From positions 1 to 19,583 of the forward strand of contig CALUBY010000008.1 of assembly GCA_943914435.1 (NCBI GenBank): a stretch of 19,583 nt of DNA. Direction: 5' to 3'. The notes beneath the pieces are model-generated. The model searched no databases. It was not told where the DNA came from and worked only from the letters and a program-made list of their open reading frames with translations. A program made the position numbers and the translations under genes. Of the stretch, positions 1 to 6,607 are shown piece by piece. Position 1 is the stretch's first letter. The number at the start of each line of letters is the position of its first letter. Source of the DNA: an uncultured bacterium (GTDB lineage Bacteria; Patescibacteriota; Minisyncoccia; Phycocordibacterales; Phycocordibacteraceae).

Positions 1-12
1 AAATAGACCCAT
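1..12 (-). CDS. 5' end of a leftward gene (first 4 codons only)
   Basis: Only ATG and three further codons (M-G-L-F) lie inside the window, so no function can be given. The call rests on the promoter. On the minus strand an extended -10 element, TGG followed by TATACT (21-29), sits exactly 8 nt before this ATG. The same layout precedes several certain genes here, for example the genes starting at 8232 and 16439. If the element is real, the mRNA would begin at or within a base or two of the start codon. The reading frame cannot be tested beyond the window edge. Confidence 0.5.
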
Positions 13-29
13 TGTTCTTTAGTATACCA
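13..29 (-). promoter_or_regulatory. Extended -10 promoter of the leftward gene at the window start
   Basis: On the minus strand TGG-TATACT (21-29) is followed by 8 nt (13-20) and then ATG. TATACT matches 5 of 6 bases of the bacterial -10 consensus and carries the TGn extension. No convincing -35 box lies 17 bp upstream, as expected when a TGn extension is present. The short distance predicts a leaderless or near-leaderless transcript. Confidence 0.5.
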
Positions 30-165
30 AGCTACTACGCATTGAGGGGTGGGTACGCGTGTATCAAACGTTTTTTGGTATCCCTCTCGTTACAAAAGCT
101 TTCAGAAGCAATGAAAAATGATAGTATCAACGTCCCTACATGCCTATTCTAGTAGGTATCAAAAC

Positions 166-190
166 AAGGAGCCGGCCATGATCCGGCCCC
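166..190 (+). promoter_or_regulatory. GC-rich hairpin overlapping a Shine-Dalgarno-like AAGGAG
   Basis: Bases 168-175 (GGAGCCGG) pair with 183-190 (CCGGCCCC) around a 7-nt loop, with one mismatch. On the plus strand a loose T-rich stretch follows; on the minus strand TTGTTTTG follows. It could be a weak terminator in either direction or a 5' leader structure for the membrane protein starting at 194. The AAGGAG at 166-171 would be partly buried in the stem. It lies 6 nt before an ATG at 178 that opens a 26-codon frame ending at 258, out of frame with the membrane protein. No function is proven. Confidence 0.3.
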
Positions 191-193
191 TTT

Positions 194-583
194 ATGTTTA
201 CGGATATACCCATGAAGCAAGAGACCACCACAACCGCTCATCGAATAATCACCTATGAAATAGCTGCTATTGGCGCGGTGCTTTTCATCGTTGCCTTTCT
301 AAGCTCGTATCCACCTGCGGCGCATTCAATACAAAGCAGTATAATCATTTGGCTCTCTGCGGGGGCGGTATTCGCCACATTTATTCATGGTGCCCTGTGC
401 TTTGACTTGTCCGAATCATCTTCCGCCCGCTCGTCCGTTTTTGGTATCAGTTTTTACTGGGTCTCAAAAGAGTTTCTGTGGCTTGCCGTCTTTGTACTTA
501 GCGGGGCATATCCCGCTATTGTGGGCACTATTCTTTTTATTCTGTACCCTCTTTGGAGAAAATCTCGGTTTCGTCCAGGGTAG
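194..583 (+). CDS. Small multi-pass membrane protein, unknown function
   Basis: This 129-residue protein is not recognised as a named family. About four hydrophobic segments are visible, roughly at residues 20-40, 47-70, 83-103 and 104-121, separated by short polar links. It ends in a basic tail (WRKSRFRPG), which by the positive-inside rule would lie in the cytoplasm. The start is uncertain. ATG 194 is the first possible in-frame start because a TGA at 179-181 closes the frame upstream. ATG 212 would shorten the protein by six residues. Neither has the extended -10 spacing seen at other genes here or a well-placed Shine-Dalgarno. The next gene on the same strand, the PNPOx-like gene at 629, appears to have its own promoter. 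The hydrophobic pattern and the basic end support a real gene. Confidence 0.7.
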   Translation: MFTDIPMKQETTTTAHRIITYEIAAIGAVLFIVAFLSSYPPAAHSIQSSIIIWLSAGAVFATFIHGALCFDLSESSSARSSVFGISFYWVSKEFLWLAVFVLSGAYPAIVGTILFILYPLWRKSRFRPG

Positions 584-616
584 CAGTGCGCAGTACGCAT
601 TGGTGCATATGAGGAG

Positions 617-628
617 TATACTCATGCA
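617..628 (+). promoter_or_regulatory. -10 element of the PNPOx-like gene
   Basis: TATACT (617-622) is followed by 6 nt and ATG 629. It is embedded in the palindrome GAGTATACTC (614-623), and no TG extension is present. The spacing predicts transcription starting at the ATG. This favours ATG 629 over the in-frame ATG at 644. Confidence 0.5.
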
Positions 629-1093
629 ATGAAACCATCTTCAATGCAAAGAACAGATGCCCTCGCGTTTCTTAAAAATCACTCACTAGGCACGCTCGCG
701 ACCCTATCCACAGAAGGAACTCCTCGTGCGCGCGTTCTGTATTACGCGTGTGATGAGTCTCTTTCTCTGTACTTCCTCACGCTCGCAAACACTCGCAAGG
801 TAGCGGACATTCGCGCAAACCCTAAGGCGGCCTTTGTGGTAACAGATGCAGAAAAGAACCAGACACTTCAAATAGAAGGCGTTTTTGAAGAGATTACTGA
901 CACGGCCACGTTTGGACCGATATTGTCTGAGCTTAGTGGCCGTCTTTTCCCGGAAGAGAGTCAGGCCGCGCCCATTACGCACATGGATTCCGCTAAGCCG
1001 GTCTTCTTTAAGCTCGTACCGACGTGGATTCGTTTTGGTGATTTTGTGGAGGCGAACGGGTCTGCAGAAGCGTTTTCTGAGGTAGAGCTGTAG
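629..1093 (+). CDS. Pyridoxamine 5'-phosphate oxidase-fold (FMN-binding split-barrel) protein
   Basis: This 154-residue protein has the PNPOx-like split-barrel pattern. An N-terminal helix (residues 9-18) leads into strands LGTLATLSTEGTPRARVLYYA and LYFLTLANTRKVADIRANPKAAFVV, the usual flavin-site region with a T-x-K-V-x-D-I-R-x-N-P motif. A central TLQIEGVFEEITD and a final FKLVPTWIRFGDF strand follow. The family binds FMN, F420 or haem as a small cytoplasmic dimer. Substrates vary, so the reaction cannot be named from this sequence. Length is normal for the family. The start at 629 is chosen from the TATACT element 6 nt upstream; ATG 644 is an alternative. A strong hairpin terminator follows 11 nt after the stop. 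It is not true PdxH, which is longer. Confidence 0.85.
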   Translation: MKPSSMQRTDALAFLKNHSLGTLATLSTEGTPRARVLYYACDESLSLYFLTLANTRKVADIRANPKAAFVVTDAEKNQTLQIEGVFEEITDTATFGPILSELSGRLFPEESQAAPITHMDSAKPVFFKLVPTWIRFGDFVEANGSAEAFSEVEL

Positions 1094-1104
1094 TCTCGTA
1101 TGGA

Positions 1105-1138
1105 AAAGGCCCGCCCGACTATTGTCGGGCGGGCCTTT
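1105..1138. terminator. Bidirectional intrinsic terminator between convergent genes
   Basis: A perfect 15-bp GC-rich stem (1105-1119 with 1124-1138) has a 4-nt loop and A/T ends. It lies 11 nt after the PNPOx-like gene stop (+) and 15 nt after the stop of the small minus-strand gene at 1154. T residues follow the GC stem in both directions, so it can serve both genes. Confidence 0.9.
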
Positions 1139-1153
1139 GCTCTGATCTCGTTT

Positions 1154-1312
1154 CTATAGACAATTCAGAAGAATCAAGATTCCTGCTGCTCCCAGTAAAA
1201 TTCCTTTTACAAAGGAGCGCATGCTTTTATTAACGAGAGCCTTTGCAATCAGTAGTCCTCCGACAATACAAAAAAGTATTCCTGTCGCATTTGCGAACCA
1301 GTACCAACTCAT
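1154..1312 (-). CDS. 52-residue two-helix membrane protein
   Basis: An ATG at 1312 opens a 52-codon frame closed by TAG at 1154-1156. The product begins MSWYWFANATG and has two hydrophobic segments, at about residues 10-27 (ILFCIVGGLLIAKAL) and 36-51 (KGILLGAAGILILLN). A short basic link with KSMRSFVK joins them, which suggests a helical hairpin with the loop in the cytoplasm. Support for a real gene is unusually good for its size. A strong Shine-Dalgarno (AGGAGGGG, 1316-1323) lies 3 nt before the ATG, a TATAGT -10 candidate lies at 1328-1333, and the gene ends just before the shared terminator at 1105-1138. The family is unknown. It lies downstream of alaS on the same strand but after a hairpin (1369-1395), so it is probably transcribed separately. 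Confidence 0.7.
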   Translation of the reverse strand: MSWYWFANATGILFCIVGGLLIAKALVNKSMRSFVKGILLGAAGILILLNCL

Positions 1313-1315
1313 GTG

Positions 1316-1333
1316 CCCCTCCTATGAACTATA
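1316..1333 (-). promoter_or_regulatory. -10 element and strong Shine-Dalgarno of the 52-residue gene
   Basis: On the minus strand TATAGT (1328-1333) is followed by AGGAGGGG (1316-1323), then CAC and ATG 1312. This is the clearest Shine-Dalgarno in the window. It contrasts with the genes whose -10 sits directly before the ATG. Confidence 0.55.
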
Positions 1334-1368
1334 GAGCCTTAGAAACCCTATCGTACCTAGATATGCTG

Positions 1369-1395
1369 TCAACGCTCTAAAATGGAGAGCGTTGA
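1369..1395 (-). terminator. Hairpin after alaS
   Basis: A perfect 10-bp stem (1369-1378 TCAACGCTCT with 1386-1395 AGAGCGTTGA) has a 7-nt loop and starts 6 nt after the alaS stop codon. On the minus strand no T-run follows, so it is a weak intrinsic terminator or an mRNA 3'-end stabiliser. On the plus strand it is followed by a T-rich stretch. Confidence 0.5.
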
Positions 1396-1401
1396 TCCTC
1401 T

Positions 1402-3318
1402 TTATTCAAGCACTGCCTTGATGCGACGAACACCCGAGGCCACTGCCTCTTCTTTCTTAATCCGGAATCGTCGGTCCCCTTCGTGAATGTCTTTGGTGTT
1501 TGTGACGTGCGGTCCTCCGCAGAACTCAAGAGAAAACGCATTAGGAATGTCAGGGTTTTCTTCGGTGGCGTGTATTGGTCCTACAGAATACACAGACACC
1601 ATGTCGGGATACTTCACACCAAACTCCATCTGTGCGCCAAGTTTCTCTGCCTCTTCTCTTGGCATAACGGTGCGCGTAACCGGCAAGTCCTGATACAGCA
1701 CATCGTTCACGATTGCCTCAACCTCAGCTTTTTGCTCGTCGGTCATTTTGCCAGGGGACGAAAAGTCGATGCGCAGTCGCTCGCTTGTTATGTTACTGCC
1801 CCGCTGCTTAACATCGGTTCCGAGTACCTTCTGGAGGGCAGCAAGGAGAATGTGGTGGGTAGTGTGGTAGCGGACGGTCTGCTCGGCATGATCGGCAAGA
1901 CCTCCGGCAAATCGCTGAGCGCCTCCGGCACGGCTCGTCTCCTGATGCTTTTCCATGAGCTGCATAACGGCGGTAAGGTCAATCTCGATCTCTCGCTCGT
2001 TCGCAATTTCTTCAGTGAGCTCAATGGGGAATCCAAAGGTTGTAAAAAGAGTGAATACATCCTCAGGAGAGATAGTTCCTTTCGCAACCATCTTTTCGAG
2101 CTCTTTTGTTCCTCCTGAAAGAGTTTTCCTAAACTTCTCCTCCTCTTTTCGTATTTCTTCTCGAATGGTGTCCTCAGCAGTGAGCACATGAGGATAGTGT
2201 GCGGCGTATGCTTCACCATAGCCCTTTGCAACATCAGCAAGCACCGCTTCGTGAATACCGAGTCGGTCAGATTCACGAATAGCGCGCCTCAAGAGTCTTC
2301 GAAGCACATACCCCGCCTCTGAGTTTGAAGGAATGATACCTTCCGCAAGCATAAAGGACGCGGCTCGCATGTGATCAAGGATGATACGAAACGCCCGCGT
2401 TGTGCTCTCGTTCTCTGCATATGTTTTCCCGGAGCGCTCTTCAAGTATTGTGAGAGGCTTCTCAAACACATCGAGTACGAATACGTCGGGAGTCCCAATG
2501 GTTGCAATAGCAAGGCGCTCAAGGCCTCCTCCAAAATCAACGTTCTGCTTTGGTAGATTTGAGAAGGATCCATCTTCCTGCTTAACGAACTGCATGAATA
2601 CGGAATTACCAATCTCTATAAAACGACCACAATCGCAGTTTGGATGGCACTCAGGCCCCCACGAAGCGTCATGAGGAAGACCGAAGTCATAGAACACCTC
2701 GGAGTCAGGACCTCCTGGCTCACCTGCCGGCATGTTTGCTGGTACTCCCGCTCTACTCCACCAGTTCTTTTTGGCATCATAGGCAAATATGCGTGCACCC
2801 TGCATACCCTTTACATAGCCATCCGCCTCGGAACCAACGTTTAGAAAACCAGCATCAACGCCCTTTTCTGCATACAGTTTCTGCCACAGAGTCACGGCTT
2901 CAGTGTCCGGTGACATGCCCGCGCCCTCATCTCCTGCAAACACCGTAACGTAGAGCTTTTCTGGATCAAGTCCAAGACCTTCTTCCTTGCTCGTGAGAAA
3001 CTCAAACACCCACGGAAGCTGTTCTTGCTTGAAATAGTCACCGAGCGACCAGTTACCGAGCATCTCAAAAAAGGTGGTGTGGCGGTTGTCCCCCACTTCT
3101 TCGATGTCCCCTGCACGGAAACTCATCTGTGAGTTCACAAGGCGATTCCCCGCAGGATGGTCCTTTCCAAGAAGGTAGGGCACGAGCGGCTGCATACCTG
3201 AAGAGGTGAACAGGGTGGTCGGGTCATTCCCTGGAACAATAGGCGCAGACGGCACAATGACGTGCCCTCGCTTTTCATAGAAGGAAAGGAAACGACTGCG
3301 TACTTCTGAAAGGGTCAT
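1402..3318 (-). CDS. alaS: Alanyl-tRNA synthetase, short form lacking the C-Ala domain
   Basis: The enzyme charges tRNA-Ala with alanine in the cytoplasm. The 638 residues contain the class II catalytic core in about 1-240, with FTSSGMQPLVPYLLG, the motif 2 region FRAGDIEEVGDNRHTTFFEMLGN, and motif 3 DFGGGLERLA at 261-270. A tRNA-recognition helical region follows (about 300-460). The editing domain (about 475-638) keeps the zinc/editing set: H485-x3-H489 and C600-x3-H604 (CGGPH). The frame ends at residue 638, shortly after the editing domain. The oligomerisation and C-Ala/DHHA1 region of the roughly 875-residue E. coli enzyme is absent. A cysteine-rich insert CHPNCDC (224-230) sits before motif 3. 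The ATG has a TGGTATGGT element 9 nt upstream, overlapping the divergent peptidase promoter. No frameshift is visible, so the short form looks native. Confidence 0.97.
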   Translation of the reverse strand: MTLSEVRSRFLSFYEKRGHVIVPSAPIVPGNDPTTLFTSSGMQPLVPYLLGKDHPAGNRLVNSQMSFRAGDIEEVGDNRHTTFFEMLGNWSLGDYFKQEQLPWVFEFLTSKEEGLGLDPEKLYVTVFAGDEGAGMSPDTEAVTLWQKLYAEKGVDAGFLNVGSEADGYVKGMQGARIFAYDAKKNWWSRAGVPANMPAGEPGGPDSEVFYDFGLPHDASWGPECHPNCDCGRFIEIGNSVFMQFVKQEDGSFSNLPKQNVDFGGGLERLAIATIGTPDVFVLDVFEKPLTILEERSGKTYAENESTTRAFRIILDHMRAASFMLAEGIIPSNSEAGYVLRRLLRRAIRESDRLGIHEAVLADVAKGYGEAYAAHYPHVLTAEDTIREEIRKEEEKFRKTLSGGTKELEKMVAKGTISPEDVFTLFTTFGFPIELTEEIANEREIEIDLTAVMQLMEKHQETSRAGGAQRFAGGLADHAEQTVRYHTTHHILLAALQKVLGTDVKQRGSNITSERLRIDFSSPGKMTDEQKAEVEAIVNDVLYQDLPVTRTVMPREEAEKLGAQMEFGVKYPDMVSVYSVGPIHATEENPDIPNAFSLEFCGGPHVTNTKDIHEGDRRFRIKKEEAVASGVRRIKAVLE

Positions 3319-3358
3319 AATGGTATGACCATACCATAACGGCTATACTAGAGGCTAT
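3319..3358. promoter_or_regulatory. Overlapping divergent promoters of alaS and the M13 peptidase, with an 18-bp palindrome
   Basis: Only 40 bp separate the two start codons. Plus strand: TATACT (3344-3349) lies 9 nt before ATG 3359. Minus strand: TGG-TATGGT (3328-3336, read backwards) lies 9 nt before ATG 3318. Between them ATGGTATGACCATACCAT (3320-3337) is an inverted repeat with 8-bp arms and a 2-bp centre. It may be an operator or simply back-to-back extended -10 elements. Both transcripts would be almost leaderless. Confidence 0.55.
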
Positions 3359-5326
3359 ATGGCAAAGAAACACTGGGGGTTTGATGCAAATGAACTTGAC
3401 GTGACTATTCGTCCGCAGGATGACTTTTTTCACCACGCCAATAAGAAATGGATGGATGTGAACCCTATACCAAAAACCGAATCGAGATGGGGATCTTTTA
3501 CGATTCTCCGCCTTGAAACGGAGAAGCAGCTGCGTGCACTGGTAGAAGAGCTCTCAAAAAAGAAATCCCTCCCAGAGAAAAGCGCTGAACGCATGGTGCG
3601 TGATTTCTATCGTTCTGGTATGGACCGAGAGCGTAGAAACGCGCTCGACCTTTCCCCTTTGTCCCCTCTCCTTAAAGCAATTGATGCAATTTCTGATAAG
3701 AAGAGTCTTGAGCGTACTATTGCACTCCTCCACACCCAGGGCGTCGGTGCGCTATGGGACCTCGATGTTGATCAGGACATGAAAGCAAGCGAGAAGTATG
3801 CGCTCTATCTCGGACAAGATGGACTTAGTCTCCCTGATCGTGACTATTATCTAAAGGATGATGCGGAATCGATTCGCGTGCGGGATGCCTACAAGACCCA
3901 TGTCACAAAAATGTTCGGACTTATAGGAAGCAATAGTGAAGGAGCGAAGGCTGAATGCGACACGGTACTTCGTATTGAGACCAGACTTGCGAAGGCCTCC
4001 ATGAAGAAGGAGGACATGCGCGATCCGGAAAAGATATATCACAAGTACTCTATGGCTTCGCTTAAGAAGCTCGCCTCAGGCATTGAATGGGAAGCGTACC
4101 TTACCCGTATGAAAGGAAATACGGCGCCATATTTCCTTGTTATGCAGCCAGACTTCTTTAAAGAAGTGAACAAAATGCTTTCAGAGGTTCCACTTGATGA
4201 GTGGAAGACCTACCTCACCTTCCATGTCGTTAATGGCTACGCTGGTGCCTTGTCAGATCGCTTCATCAAGCAAAGCTTCTCCTTCTACGGAAAAGTGCTG
4301 ACAGGAACGACGGAGATGAAACCCTTGTGGCGCAGGGTGCTTTCAACCGTGAATAGTGGCCTTGGAGAATGCCTCGGAAAACTCTATGTAGAGCGTCACT
4401 TCCCGCCGGAAGCAAAGAAGAAAATGGACCTCCTTGTAGACGACCTCTTCACAGCATATGAAGCACGCATTCGCTCCCTTGACTGGATGACGCCGGCGAC
4501 AAAGGCAAAAGCACTCCGGAAGCTCAAATCATTCAACCGAAAGATTGGCTACCCTGACAAGTGGAAGTCGTATGCAGGTCTTTCGATACGTCCTGACGAT
4601 TATGTTGGCAATATCATGCGGACGACTGAGTTTGAACACAAGCGCACGATGCGTAAGCTTGGAAAGCCCATAGACCGTACCGAGTGGGCAATGTATCCGC
4701 AGACGGTAAATGCGTACTACCACCCCACGATGAATGACATCGTGTTTCCGGCAGCCATTCTCCAGTATCCGTTCTTTAGCTTTACCGCTGACGATGCCTT
4801 GAACTACGGGTGCATTGGTGCGGTTATCGGGCACGAAATAACGCATGGCTTTGATGATGAGGGCTCAAAGTTTGATGCAAAAGGTAACCTGAAGAGTTGG
4901 TGGACTCCGGAAGACCGAAAGCGCTTTATGGCTAAGGCTAAAAAAGTTGAGAAGCAGTTCAACACGTACGAGGTCGCGGACGGATTAAAAGTGAATGGAA
5001 AGCTTACGCTTGGTGAAAATATTGCAGACCTTGGGGGGCTTTCAATTGCCTTCGATGCGTACAAGATTCAGCTTGAACGAACCGGTCGTCGTGACATAGA
5101 CGGATTTACTCCGGAACAGCGATTCTTCCTTGGATTCGCTCTTTTTGAGCGAGAAAATACACGACCTGAATTCACTAAAATGCAGGTTCTTACCGACCCC
5201 CATTCTCCCGGAATATTCCGCATTAATGGTCCCGTTTCAAACTTCGAAGCCTTCTATGAGACCTACGGACTTAAAAAAGGAGACGGGTTATACCGCGAAC
5301 CTAAAGATAGAGAAATAGTGTGGTAA
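3359..5326 (+). CDS. M13 family (neprilysin/PepO-like) zinc metallopeptidase
   Basis: A 655-residue endopeptidase of oligopeptides. The N-terminal M13 domain covers about 15-400 and the catalytic domain about 440-655. Visible catalytic features are the zinc site H492-E-x-x-H496 in GHEITHGFDDEG, the third ligand E553 in GENIADLGG with D557, the substrate-binding NAYY motif (451-454), and the late H614/R621 segment DPHSPGIFRINGP. Length fits bacterial soluble members. There is no signal peptide or membrane anchor: the protein opens MAKKHWGFDANELD, so it is predicted cytoplasmic, unlike anchored neprilysins. The C-terminal CxxW of neprilysin is reduced to a final VW. It is divergent from alaS and converges with pseudopilin 1, leaving only 4 nt between the stops. 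A role in peptide recycling is inferred. Confidence 0.96.
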   Translation: MAKKHWGFDANELDVTIRPQDDFFHHANKKWMDVNPIPKTESRWGSFTILRLETEKQLRALVEELSKKKSLPEKSAERMVRDFYRSGMDRERRNALDLSPLSPLLKAIDAISDKKSLERTIALLHTQGVGALWDLDVDQDMKASEKYALYLGQDGLSLPDRDYYLKDDAESIRVRDAYKTHVTKMFGLIGSNSEGAKAECDTVLRIETRLAKASMKKEDMRDPEKIYHKYSMASLKKLASGIEWEAYLTRMKGNTAPYFLVMQPDFFKEVNKMLSEVPLDEWKTYLTFHVVNGYAGALSDRFIKQSFSFYGKVLTGTTEMKPLWRRVLSTVNSGLGECLGKLYVERHFPPEAKKKMDLLVDDLFTAYEARIRSLDWMTPATKAKALRKLKSFNRKIGYPDKWKSYAGLSIRPDDYVGNIMRTTEFEHKRTMRKLGKPIDRTEWAMYPQTVNAYYHPTMNDIVFPAAILQYPFFSFTADDALNYGCIGAVIGHEITHGFDDEGSKFDAKGNLKSWWTPEDRKRFMAKAKKVEKQFNTYEVADGLKVNGKLTLGENIADLGGLSIAFDAYKIQLERTGRRDIDGFTPEQRFFLGFALFERENTRPEFTKMQVLTDPHSPGIFRINGPVSNFEAFYETYGLKKGDGLYREPKDREIVW

Positions 5327-5330
5327 CCGA

Positions 5331-5885
5331 TTAGTACGCGGGATTGCAGCGTGTTGTACCTCCTGTCCCTGAATGCCCAGAGCTATTTACGGCACGGTCG
5401 AGATGATCCTGGGTGGTTGCTGCTGAAGGGAGAGTAAGTTTTTTCGACGTTCCAAGACTATCGATACACCAGGCGGTCGTGTTGTCTGATGCAAGCTCAA
5501 TCGCAATCGCCCACTCAGCGCCATTGTTAGTTGCTCTGCATGCGTTATACGTTCCTCCGTTGCGGATTGCTTCGGTTATCATGGTGCGTATCTTTGGTGC
5601 GGCAAAAAGCGCATTGTTTGTGTTCATTCCCAGTGAACACGGATTATTAGAGCCGTTTCTTGTTGCACACGTACCACTTCCATCATCATCTCCGTAGCAT
5701 CCTTGCTCGGTGAATATAATTTCTGCCTGGGAACGCACCTGCGCAAGGTTACTTGCAACCGCAGCATCTCTTCCTCGTGTACGGGCGGTGTTTAGGCTTG
5801 CAAGCACGACGGCCGATAGTACGCCGATGATCGCGATGACCACAAGAAGTTCTATCAACGTGAAGCCTCTGGGTGAGGAGTGCAT
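5331..5885 (-). CDS. Type IV pilin-like / pseudopilin protein 1
   Basis: The 184-residue protein has a short 7-residue leader ending RG, then FTLIELLVVIAIIGVLSAVV. This is a class III prepilin signal with Glu at mature position 5, processed by a prepilin peptidase at G7/F8. The hydrophobic helix (8-28) is followed by an amphipathic helix and a globular domain with six cysteines (in CYGDD, TCATR, PCSLG, ACRAT, WCIDS, RCNP), consistent with three disulfides outside the membrane. ATG 5885 is preferred over an upstream TTG (5909) because it gives the normal short leader, and the same spacing to a TGG-TACACT element is seen in its paralogue at 9359-9913. It follows the ung operon on the same strand with its own promoter. 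The assembly machinery is not in the window, so pilus or competence use is inferred. Confidence 0.93.
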   Translation of the reverse strand: MHSSPRGFTLIELLVVIAIIGVLSAVVLASLNTARTRGRDAAVASNLAQVRSQAEIIFTEQGCYGDDDGSGTCATRNGSNNPCSLGMNTNNALFAAPKIRTMITEAIRNGGTYNACRATNNGAEWAIAIELASDNTTAWCIDSLGTSKKLTLPSAATTQDHLDRAVNSSGHSGTGGTTRCNPAY

Positions 5886-5925
5886 CTTATAGGTGAGTGT
5901 ACCAAACAAGATGAAGAGGTTATCC
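5886..5925 (-). promoter_or_regulatory. Upstream region of pseudopilin 1, shared with its paralogue
   Basis: On the minus strand TGG-TACACT (5896-5904) lies 10 nt before the ATG, and GGATAAC (5919-5925) lies further upstream. The paralogue has TGG-TACATT and GGATAAC at exactly the same distances from its ATG. Conservation in non-coding DNA supports a real promoter or regulator site. Confidence 0.55.
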
Positions 5926-5937
5926 CCATGCCGATTA

Positions 5938-6603
5938 TTACCAACTAATAGGCGCTATTCCCTTTTCAGCAAGGTAGGTGTTTGCAGAACTGAACGGCCT
6001 ACTCCCAAAGAATCCGTTATTTGCTGAGAATGGAGACGGATGTGCTGACTCAATCACCCTGTGCTTCGTTCTATCTATATGCGTACCTTTCGCTCGCGCG
6101 TATGCGCCCCATAGTATAAAAACAAGATGCTCACGTTCGTTCGAGAGTGTTTGTATAACCGCATCCGTAAACTCCTCCCACCCTTTCTTTTGATGAGACC
6201 CTGGGGTTCCTGCACGAACCGTAAGAGTAGCGTTCAACAGTAATACTCCTTGCGTGGCCCAGGAGGATAGGTCACCTGTGCGGCTCCTTGCCTCTACACC
6301 AAGATCAGTCTCGAGTTCTTTGTAGATGTTTCGTAAGGACGGAGGAAGTTTTGTCTCTCCCGGCACGCCGAACGAGAGGCCGGTTGCCTGGCCCGCTCCA
6401 TGGTACGGATCTTGACCAAGGATAACGACTTTAACCGCATTAAAAGGGGTGAGTTCAAATGCCCGGAAAATGTTCTCTTGCTCTGGATACACCTCGCCTT
6501 TCTTGTACTCCTCTTCAATGAAGGCCATAAGGCGCTGCATGTATGGTTTTCCAAACTCGTCCTCAAGTTTTTCTTTCCAGGACTGCTCGATTCGCCCGAT
6601 CAT
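5938..6603 (-). CDS. ung: Uracil-DNA glycosylase, family 1
   Basis: The enzyme removes uracil from DNA to start base-excision repair. The 221 residues carry the water-activating motif GQDPYH (63-68, catalytic D65), the uracil-binding N124 in LLLNATLTVR, and the C-terminal HPSPFS loop (188-193, H188), all family 1 hallmarks. Length is normal. The start is placed at ATG 6603, because an upstream in-frame extension to 6717 would run far into the preceding nuclease gene and match nothing in the family. The ATG follows that gene's TAG by 4 nt with no Shine-Dalgarno. It is therefore the third gene of a compact operon with the two nuclease-fold genes at 6608 and 7399, driven from the promoter at 8241. 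Confidence 0.97.
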   Translation of the reverse strand: MIGRIEQSWKEKLEDEFGKPYMQRLMAFIEEEYKKGEVYPEQENIFRAFELTPFNAVKVVILGQDPYHGAGQATGLSFGVPGETKLPPSLRNIYKELETDLGVEARSRTGDLSSWATQGVLLLNATLTVRAGTPGSHQKKGWEEFTDAVIQTLSNEREHLVFILWGAYARAKGTHIDRTKHRVIESAHPSPFSANNGFFGSRPFSSANTYLAEKGIAPISW

Positions 6604-6607
6604 ATCG

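Noticed and set aside
1483..2118. 211-codon plus-strand open frame
   Set aside because: Lies wholly inside alaS on the opposite strand, has low-complexity Cys/Arg/His-rich composition and no family motif; a shadow frame.
2381..2674. 97-codon plus-strand frame
   Set aside because: Antisense to the catalytic region of alaS with no recognisable motif.
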